DNA of 47,815 bases, from assembly GCF_900116195.1 (NCBI RefSeq), contig NZ_FOZW01000024.1, forward strand, positions 1 through 47,815. Direction: 5' to 3'. Within the stretch, counting starts at the first letter, position 1; every line of letters starts with the position of its first letter. Under the pieces are notes generated by a model, which saw only the letters and a list, made by a program, of their open reading frames with translations, did not search any database and had not been told where the DNA came from. The DNA is from Alloyangia pacifica. Its GTDB lineage: Bacteria; Pseudomonadota; Alphaproteobacteria; Rhodobacterales; Rhodobacteraceae. Positions 42,246 through 47,815 of the stretch are shown here, piece by piece. A program made the position numbers and the translations under genes.

Positions 42246-42804
42246 AGAATTCGAATTCGAACTGGTCTTCGCGCTCCCGGAAGGTGAGCACGATGCATTT
42301 GCGCTGTCCGACGCCGTCTTCGAAGCGGGCTTTGAGGATGCTCTCGTGGGCACCGGTCATGCCGGCCTTCTGGGTGTAGAACTTGAAGCGGAAGGGGATG
42401 ATGCAGAGAGCGTGATCCTTCAATCGGCGCGGGCGCTGATCAAAGCGCTACCGCCTGGCACCGTCCTGCGTGAAGTCCGCCCTGACCTGGTGAGTCTCGC
42501 AGATGTTGCTGAGAAGCTCGAAGTGAAGCGTCAGGCCCTTCAGCAGCGCAAGATGCCCCTTCCCGTCGCGGGCGGTCTCTACCGCATTGATGAAATGATC
42601 GAGGTGGTTATGGAAGCCTCCAAGCCGAAGAAGGGCCAACGCCGTCCTCGCTTCAATATGTCTTCGGCTTCGAAGTGGTTTCGCGCGGGCCCCGCTGCTC
42701 GACGCGTGAACGCTCAACTGACCATGCGAGAGATCGACCCCGCCACGATAGAGCGAACGCCCCGTCCAGATCGCGAAGTGACGAACTCTGCACCAACTGG
42801 GTGA
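42238..42804 (+). CDS. HTH partner of the HicA-like protein
   Basis: 188 residues, overlapping the preceding gene by eight bases. The N-terminal domain is ferredoxin-like (FEFELVFALPEGEHDAFALSDAVFEAGFEDALVGTGHAGLLGVELE). A central HTH follows (PDLVSLADVAEKLEVKRQALQQRKM, then GLYRIDEMIEVV). A basic tail of about 60 residues is longer than in typical members. It is the likely antitoxin and autoregulator of the pair. Confidence 0.65.
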   Translation: MAEEFEFELVFALPEGEHDAFALSDAVFEAGFEDALVGTGHAGLLGVELEAEGDDAESVILQSARALIKALPPGTVLREVRPDLVSLADVAEKLEVKRQALQQRKMPLPVAGGLYRIDEMIEVVMEASKPKKGQRRPRFNMSSASKWFRAGPAARRVNAQLTMREIDPATIERTPRPDREVTNSAPTG

Positions 42805-43016
42805 GATACCGCGCACTCGTTCTTTTGCCAGAACAGGTTCGTCATTGAGGAATATTCCTGGCGGCTCTCACCACCAGGGAAGAAGCTGCTCAAATTGAAG
42901 ACGGCTACACCACTCACGGAAGAAGCCAACGGAACCGTAGCAAATCTCAATCAAGGCGACAAGAAGTTCTCAATTTGATAAGTTTGACGCAGTATTCCTC
43001 TGATAATTTGCTCTAC

Positions 43017-43370
43017 ATGCCACAATTGGAACCCCAGCCCCGTTCCACCTCAGACCGAAAGCTTCGCGCGATACTCGAGTTGCGAGATATGCTGCGTGTT
43101 CTTGAGATTGACGTGGGCATTGACGGGCTGCGAAGAATCGAGCGGGATGTCTTGCTCGCCGCCCACGCCCTGTGCCAGCGCACCGGCAACACGGTGAAAT
43201 CCGACGGCTTTCGACGACATCCTTTGGTTGGCGCGATCCCTCAAGCGACGTTCTACCGGTCCATCCAGACCCTTCTGAGTCTTGGGCTCCTCGAAAGAGC
43301 ACCGAACACGAAGGCAAAATCGTACGTCCTTCGCAGCGACCTTCTGTCGAAGCGCCCGCCGCGGGGGTGA
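43017..43370 (+). CDS. Winged-helix DNA-binding protein
   Basis: 117 residues from the ATG at 43017 (weak ribosome site; an earlier in-frame start at 42975 is possible). The C-terminal half reads RDVLLAAHALCQRTGNTVKSDGFRRHPLVGAIPQATFYRSIQTLLSLGLLERAPNTKAKSYVLR, a MarR-like winged helix with recognition helix near QATFYRSIQTLL. The target is unknown. Confidence 0.6.
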   Translation: MPQLEPQPRSTSDRKLRAILELRDMLRVLEIDVGIDGLRRIERDVLLAAHALCQRTGNTVKSDGFRRHPLVGAIPQATFYRSIQTLLSLGLLERAPNTKAKSYVLRSDLLSKRPPRG

Positions 43371-43929
43371 ACTTTCTTCGTTCGCCTCGCGCCGCAATGC
43401 ATGCAAGCGCAGCATGGGTGGTTTTTGGAATGCCGCGGGCCACCCGAGGGTGTGTCTGCCGCGCACTGCAAGCTCTGGCCCGGAGCCTCGTTCCGCAGCC
43501 GGTCTGTGCCAGAAATCATTCGAGCGCCTTCCAAAGCAGGGGCGAGGCGCCACTAGCGCAGTACACATCTTCGCAGAGAGGCGGGTTTTCGCCTCGCATT
43601 TCCAGAACATTCCCGGAATGGTTGTCCTAACAGCTCCGCGCTCCTATCTTGTATCTTGAATGCAGCAATCCACTCACGGAGCATTCAGCGCGGGGCGTAC
43701 TTCCCTATTTCCGGAGCCTCGCCCCGCGTCGAATGGTCAGGCCCGCAATGTCGGTGCGACGCGCTTTCACCCCCTCAGAAAAATCTACATGGCCGATGGC
43801 GCCGCTTGCCATAAACCAAAGAGCTTTGCGGTCCGAGGCCACCTCGGACAATCCGTCGGGATGGCCGGGCGAAATCCTTGGTCACACAGACCAAACCTCT
43901 TAATCCGCGGATCGAGCATCCTCACCAGT
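43371..43929. other. Region without supported gene
   Basis: Frames overlap on both strands without start signals or known motifs. Convergent position between the winged-helix gene and the nucleotidyltransferase suggests terminators, but no strong T-tailed hairpin was found. Confidence 0.3.
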
Positions 43930-44949
43930 TCATACGAGCCCCTGCAAAAGGTCTTTGGTGCCCGACATGCGTCCAAGGCTTGAGGCGATCCGCTCCCGCC
44001 ATCGGGGGCCTTGCGACAGCGCGTGGTCGTAGGCTTCGGCGAGATCTTCAGGCCGATCCTCGGCGAGGATGCGAATGAGGAACTCAGCTTGGGCTCGGTC
44101 TTTTCGCGCCTTCGCTTCGTCCGGTCCGCCGTGCCGTCTGCTGGCCACGATCAGCTTGTGGATTGCAAAGCGCTCGGGGCGCGGGACCTGCACAAGGACT
44201 CCGGAGCGGTAGAGCGCCAGGGCGTGAATCGGCTCCGCGATCAGAAAATTGAGGTAGTTCAACGCTTGTGCGCTGACCCCCAGTGCCGGAAGCGGCTTGA
44301 TGCCCTCGTCGCCGAAGGCCGGTGTCAGGAACTCGACCATGGCCTCGCCGCCGCTTTGACGCCACTTCCAGATCTGCCGATCATAAACGCCTGGGACGGC
44401 TTCGAATTTCATCGACCGAAGAATCTCCCCTGGCTCTTCTTCCACTCGGTCGCCCAGTGCCACTGAGAGCCGCTCGAAGCTCGCGAAATCGATGTCCCCT
44501 GTCTGGGCAAGCTCGTCAGAGTCAAAGCGAACGCCAAGCTCCCCCTGATAGAGCCCATAGGCTCCGGTCCCGATCAACGTACCGCCCAGCCGGAAGACGC
44601 CAGCGCGCGCGAACGCCAGGAGCAATGAGCCTGTCTCCCGATCGGTTCCGATCATGCCTTCGGCCCTTAGAACACGCGCCAGACGCGACATGCGTTTTCT
44701 TCGCTCTTGAGCCTCTGCTTTCAAGTCGGCAGCGCGTGCCAGGCGATCGCGCAAGTCTGGGCTATCCTCGCCGAGATAGCGACTCTTCATCTCGGTTCCA
44801 ATCCGGAACCGGTCATAGAGATAGGTCCGCCCATTGCGGTGACGCTCCTCTATACTGCCGATGATCTCCGACGCCGCCTCGTCGAGATGCATGCGCAGCA
44901 AGTCCTGATACGCGACTTGGGCGGCGCGGGAGTGCGATATCGGATCCAT
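43930..44949 (-). CDS. GSU2403-type nucleotidyltransferase fold protein
   Basis: A 339-residue protein. The N-terminal helical part is QVAYQDLLRMHLDEAASEIIGSIEERHRNGRTYLYDRFRIGTEMKSRYLGE. The middle has GVFRLGGTLIGTGAYGLYQGELG, then TGDIDFASFERLS with the Asp-x-Asp metal site of nucleotidyltransferases. The C-terminal part is RFAIHKLIVASRR followed by AQAEFLIRILAEDRPEDLAEAYDHA. It is like AbiEii/MNT-type proteins in overall plan, so a role in defence or TA-like control is possible. Three copies of a TTGATAC half-site lie upstream. Confidence 0.78.
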   Translation of the reverse strand: MDPISHSRAAQVAYQDLLRMHLDEAASEIIGSIEERHRNGRTYLYDRFRIGTEMKSRYLGEDSPDLRDRLARAADLKAEAQERRKRMSRLARVLRAEGMIGTDRETGSLLLAFARAGVFRLGGTLIGTGAYGLYQGELGVRFDSDELAQTGDIDFASFERLSVALGDRVEEEPGEILRSMKFEAVPGVYDRQIWKWRQSGGEAMVEFLTPAFGDEGIKPLPALGVSAQALNYLNFLIAEPIHALALYRSGVLVQVPRPERFAIHKLIVASRRHGGPDEAKARKDRAQAEFLIRILAEDRPEDLAEAYDHALSQGPRWRERIASSLGRMSGTKDLLQGLV

Positions 44950-44969
44950 CTTGTTCCTGCGTTTCGCTC

Positions 44970-45039
44970 GTGTGTATCAAATATGGGATTGATACCCACA
45001 AATGGCGACCTGCAGCAAAGTATTTTTTGATACACACAC
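44970..45039 (-). promoter_or_regulatory. Operator cluster before the nucleotidyltransferase gene
   Basis: GTATCAA-N8-TTGATAC (44974-44995) forms one inverted repeat. A further TTGATACACACAC (45027-45039) pairs with GTGTGTATCAA (44970-44980). Three copies of the same half-site within 70 bases point to regulator binding at this promoter. Confidence 0.55.
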
Positions 45040-45388
45040 CGCAGACTCTTGGATTGTGGGCACGCACCTCAGAGTGGACCTGCGCCCGACAGGTGAGGCC
45101 TAACGGCCTGATATTGACCTGATGCCTCACATCGTCGCCAAGGCCATCGACAAACATCTGACGACTTTGCCGACTATTGGCGGCGCCTCACCTGAATGAA
45201 CACCTGCCTTGCCGCCCCTACCTTTAGCAGCTACGCAAAGGCGAAATCTCGGGCGAATACTAGCGCAATCTGCCTAAGGTTGAAATCTCTGCTTGTCAAA
45301 GCTGAGCCGTTTGTTGGACGCTTAGAGAAAGCACAACATTGCAGCAGGCAAGACATCGAGCAACAGCAACACTACGCTGGAGGAAGAC
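45040..45388. other. Intergenic region upstream of the 78-aa gene
   Basis: No gene. The plus-strand promoter for the 45389 gene should be here, but I see no clear pair of boxes. Confidence 0.3.
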
Positions 45389-45625
45389 ATGTCAGCCAAA
45401 TGGATCAACATTCAGATTATGGAATGCGAAGATTCGGCCGGTCGCGCTGTTACAGTGTTCAGACAATCTGATGGAACCCACCAACGCTACGTGCTCGGCA
45501 ACGGGCGGAAGGTCGAGGCAAATGCGGACGGCACCTTCGTCATCCCGGAGTCTGCCACAGAATTGCGGGTCATGGGGATTTCGCGGGGTCTGCAGCGCGG
45601 ACCTGAGCCCAGACTAGGCGGCTAA
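45389..45625 (+). CDS. Hypothetical 78-aa protein
   Basis: The ATG at 45389 has GGAGG upstream. All-beta-looking sequence: KWINIQIMECEDSAGRAVTVFRQSDGTHQRYVLGNGRKVEANADGTFVIPESATELRVMG. No family recognised. Its 3' end overlaps the converging MBL-like gene by 12 bases. Confidence 0.6.
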   Translation: MSAKWINIQIMECEDSAGRAVTVFRQSDGTHQRYVLGNGRKVEANADGTFVIPESATELRVMGISRGLQRGPEPRLGG

Positions 45626-46363
45626 CTTTTTACGTGCCCTCACTGCTAGGTCGCGCATGACCCGCTCGAAATCGCCCTCAGCAAAGCGCGCAATTCCATT
45701 GTGGGCGGCACAGGCTGACTTCGTGCCGTGCCATCTCGCCCCGATATCCTCAAGCCACCGACAAAACACCTCAGCCGCACCTTCTTCGGCATTCAATGCA
45801 GCGCCCAACGTGGGATGCAGCACGACCTGCGATACGTACCCGCGCAAGACCCCAGGCACGGGAAGAACATTCAGCGTGTCATCAACGTGGAGCGAGCCGC
45901 TGGCCGGATGAAATGCCAGAAGCGAGCCCGCGTGCACCTTCTCATTCTCCGAGAAATATCTGATGCCCGCTGGCAGCGAAAACTCGAGGTCTCGAGAATA
46001 TCGATCAGCCACCGCTGCGCTTTCCACATGCTCGGTTTCCCAGGGCACCGTGCTGCAGACACGATGGTGCCGCTCCGAGCCATAGAATTTCGCCTTGGGG
46101 AAATCCCGCCCCATGGCGGCGCAGTGCAGAGTGTGGAACGGATGGAGGTTGAGGACCGCGTCCACCAGACTACCATCACGCGTGAGCTCCATCACGAGCT
46201 CGCGGATTTCGCCATTCAAGGAATAGCTGTCGAGGAACACGAAACGGCCACTCCGCAGCCGAACGATCGAAATCTGTGTGCCTACGTTGACGATCCCGGC
46301 CACCTTCATGGTGCAACGAATATTCCAGAAACCGCTCCCGAGGTTGACTAACCTGCGTGTCAA
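45614..46363 (-). CDS. MBL-fold-like (DUF4336-like) hydrolase
   Basis: About 249 residues. The TTG at 46363 is chosen because the family N-terminus needs LVNLGSGFWNIRCTMKVAGIVNVGTQISIVRLRSGRFVFLDSYS. It continues VDAVLNLHPFHTLHCAAMGRDFPKAKFYGSERHHRV and LHVDDTLNVLPVPGVLRGY. The layout is that of metallo-beta-lactamase folds, but the canonical HxHxDH is reduced to HPFHTLH, so metal binding is uncertain. An ATG at 46309 is an alternative start. Confidence 0.65.
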   Translation of the reverse strand: MTRRLVNLGSGFWNIRCTMKVAGIVNVGTQISIVRLRSGRFVFLDSYSLNGEIRELVMELTRDGSLVDAVLNLHPFHTLHCAAMGRDFPKAKFYGSERHHRVCSTVPWETEHVESAAVADRYSRDLEFSLPAGIRYFSENEKVHAGSLLAFHPASGSLHVDDTLNVLPVPGVLRGYVSQVVLHPTLGAALNAEEGAAEVFCRWLEDIGARWHGTKSACAAHNGIARFAEGDFERVMRDLAVRARKKLAA

Positions 46364-46621
46364 CGCTCACTCCCCCTTTGATCTGGCGCGACTTTCCATC
46401 GCGACTGCTCCGTGTATGTAGGCCCATAAGATCGGTTGACCAGTCCGGGAGCGATAGCTTCAAGCGCTTCCCAGCCAGCTTCAAGGCTGCCAAGGGGCGA
46501 GCGCTTCAGTGCATGATTTGCGCTCCGCCAATATCCCGATATCGGCCAGCCTTCGCGCCATGAGCCTGCATATCCCTCCCTGCAGGCGACAATGGTGTTC
46601 AGTGCCAAAGCCGCCTGATAC
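46364..46621. other. Region without supported gene
   Basis: A minus-strand frame (46360-46698) is open but overlaps a more plausible frame and lacks a ribosome site. Confidence 0.3.
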
Positions 46622-46837
46622 TCAGAAGTCGCGGTTTGATCCGGAACAGTTGGTTGCAAGCTCCTTGACCTTGTGGCAACCGTGGATCGAGAGCTCATGA
46701 TCGAATCCTGCCTTTATTGCTATGTCGCGGACCGCAAAAAGCTGCAGTATCCGAAAGGTGCCGTCTGAGAAGCTTACAAAGACGGCGTTCTCGCCAGCTT
46801 GGTTCCTGCTGGGGCCAATGACTGAAAAGTCCGACAT
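46622..46837 (-). CDS. Hypothetical 71-aa protein after wrbA
   Basis: A minus-strand frame opens just after the wrbA stop. The ATG at 46837 is the first ATG (SDFSVIGPSRNQAGENAVFVSFSDGTFRILQLFAVRDIAIKAGFDHELSIHGCHKVKELA). GTG and TTG codons further upstream would overlap wrbA. No family assigned; existence is uncertain. Confidence 0.35.
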   Translation of the reverse strand: MSDFSVIGPSRNQAGENAVFVSFSDGTFRILQLFAVRDIAIKAGFDHELSIHGCHKVKELATNCSGSNRDF

Positions 46838-46880
46838 CCCACCCGCCAGTTCTTCCCTAGCCGGCGTGTGGGATATCACT

Positions 46881-47474
46881 TTACCCAACCAGCTTTGAGG
46901 TTATTTCGACCAAACGCCGAGCCTGATGGGCGACTGATGCTTTGCCAGCGTCATCGAATTTTCCCGCTTCGGCAGAGTAGCCGTAAGGATTTCCTCCCGA
47001 TGCATAGATGGCATCGTTGGTGTAGCCAGGTGGTACGATGATGGCGCCCCAGTGCATCGCGGAAGTGTAGAGACCCAAGGTGGTCGCCTCCTGACCGCCA
47101 TGTGGGTTCTGGGCGCTAGTGGTCGCGGTGATCGTTTTGCCTGCAAGTTTGCCCTGAGACCAGACGCCACCGAGCGTGTCAATGAAAGCGCGGAGTTGAG
47201 AGGCAGACTGGCCATAGCGTGTTGGGGCGCTAAAGAAGTAGCCGTCAGCCCAGACCATGTCATCAGAGGTGACGACGGGGATGTCCGCCATCTTCTCAGC
47301 TTGCTCCTTCCACGCCTCCTGCCCGTTTACCACAGAGTCTGGCGCCGTCTCAGCGACACGGAGAAGCCTAACATCAGCTCCAGCTTGCTTGGCGGCATCA
47401 GCGGCCGCAAGAGCGACTTGATGGTTGGTGCCGTAGGTCGAGTAGAAGATCACTGCGATCTTGGGTTGTGCCAT
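46881..47474 (-). CDS. wrbA: NAD(P)H:quinone oxidoreductase WrbA type
   Basis: A 197-residue flavodoxin-like protein: [37 protein letters not shown] (FMN phosphate site), [29 protein letters not shown], and [33 protein letters not shown]. WrbA reduces quinones by two electrons using NAD(P)H and limits oxidative stress. The start has an AGGAGGAAG ribosome site. Confidence 0.93.
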   Translation of the reverse strand: MAQPKIAVIFYSTYGTNHQVALAAADAAKQAGADVRLLRVAETAPDSVVNGQEAWKEQAEKMADIPVVTSDDMVWADGYFFSAPTRYGQSASQLRAFIDTLGGVWSQGKLAGKTITATTSAQNPHGGQEATTLGLYTSAMHWGAIIVPPGYTNDAIYASGGNPYGYSAEAGKFDDAGKASVAHQARRLVEITSKLVG

Positions 47475-47722
47475 GGTTCTTCCTCCTGATGCTGGCCCTG
47501 GACTGTGCGATCAGAAGGTAGGGCGCTTTGGCGATTTGTCGTGGTTGCTCGCCACCTCAGATGCATGCTCGGTCACCACACTGCGGGGATGGCCGCCGGC
47601 GTCCAAAGCTGCCCAGTGTGCCTAGCGCAACATGATGGCCTGTCCGGCGCTCGAGGGCGGGAAGCCGAAGTTCGCTGCGGGCACCTACGAAGGTCTGCTC
47701 AGGCGGTTATCTATTGGGGAAC
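47475..47722. other. Gap between wrbA and the IS3 end
   Basis: Nothing recognised besides the wrbA ribosome site at the left edge. Confidence 0.3.
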
Positions 47723-47815
47723 TGAACCGCCCCGGGTTTTCCGGAGGCTGATTGTCGTTAGTTACGCGGCCATGTCTTCAGTTTCCAGAGCTGCGTAGAA
47801 GTTGGCTTCTGCCTC
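47723..47815 (-). mobile_element. IS3-family insertion sequence end with transposase C-terminus
   Basis: The terminal repeat TGAACCGCCCCGGGTTTTCC begins at 47723. Inside it, the minus strand ends an ORF (stop TAA at 47762-47764) whose last residues are EAEANFYAALETEDMAA, the usual end of IS3-group OrfB transposases in this bacterial family. The rest lies outside the window. Confidence 0.85.

Noticed and set aside
46360..46698. 112-aa minus-strand frame between the MBL-like gene and wrbA
   Set aside because: It overlaps the frame at 46622-46888 and has no start signal. It ends with a four-base overlap on the MBL-like start, which may be chance.
47723..47746. Similarity of the IS3 end (TGAACCGCCCCGGGT) to the TGAACCGCCCGGGT block of leader A
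   Set aside because: Considered as a sign that the leaders are IS debris. Only about 14 bases agree, copy D lacks TGAACC, and the leaders keep a promoter at fixed spacing and a conserved peptide. I keep it as a weaker alternative origin, not as the explanation.

Overview
The window has the features of an alphaproteobacterium of the Rhodobacteraceae (Roseobacter/Paracoccus-like). It has high GC, a ccoNOQP cbb3 oxidase, an NsrR-like Rrf2 regulator, a DUF1127 small protein, tripartite tricarboxylate transporter genes and typical IS110, IS3 and IS21 pieces. IS ends at both borders, many TA-type pairs, a broken virB11 and several decayed genes mark it as an accessory region (plasmid or genomic island). 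The assignment rests on gene families only.

Layout. 1-5.1 kb: an IS110 end interrupts an already nonsense-mutated P-loop ATPase gene behind mscS and a zinc-ribbon gene. Next come rnk and two Rnk/GreA-like paralogues flanking a DUF1127 gene. 5.2-16.7 kb: a respiratory and nitrosative-stress block. It holds an Rrf2 regulator divergent from a formyl-THF cyclo-ligase/PAS pair, an IS3 remnant, rsuA, gdhA, and a tightly packed ten-gene operon (truncated globin, DUF488, nitronate monooxygenase, ccoS, ccoN, ccoO, ccoQ, ccoP, a 57-aa protein, DUF2189) with a divergent DUF6522 gene. 16.9-22 kb: LysR/MFS pair and a calcium-binding FG-GAP protein with a duplicated CBM-like module. 22.2-27.6 kb: TctCBA transporter plus SDR, divergent from gntR-rraA. 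27.6-34.1 kb: IS21 relic, small genes, a PRC-barrel secreted protein, a NYN nuclease, decayed glycosyltransferase DNA, and a SRAP/SNase pair. 34.9-47.8 kb: second Fsr-type MFS, PIN-like protein, ParDE, RelE/Xre, virB11 pseudogene, HicA-like/HTH pair, nucleotidyltransferase, MBL-like protein, wrbA, IS3 end.

The most interesting signal is a repeated leader module found four times: upstream of both Rnk-like paralogues, the DUF1127 gene and a 34-aa ORF. In each copy a TTGACA/TTGATA promoter has its -10 box exactly six bases before an ATG, which predicts a leaderless transcript. That ATG opens a short peptide ORF with an RFLL core, and its end overlaps GC-rich hairpins; in two copies the hairpins are mutually exclusive. 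This looks like a translation-sensing switch on transcription or RNA stress genes. I do not recognise it as a described element.

A second theme is a probable Rrf2 regulon. Near-identical operators (GGTATTTACA[A/G]T[A/G]CC) lie before the Rrf2 gene and before the globin gene that heads the cbb3 operon, linking terminal oxidase expression to an NsrR-type sensor.
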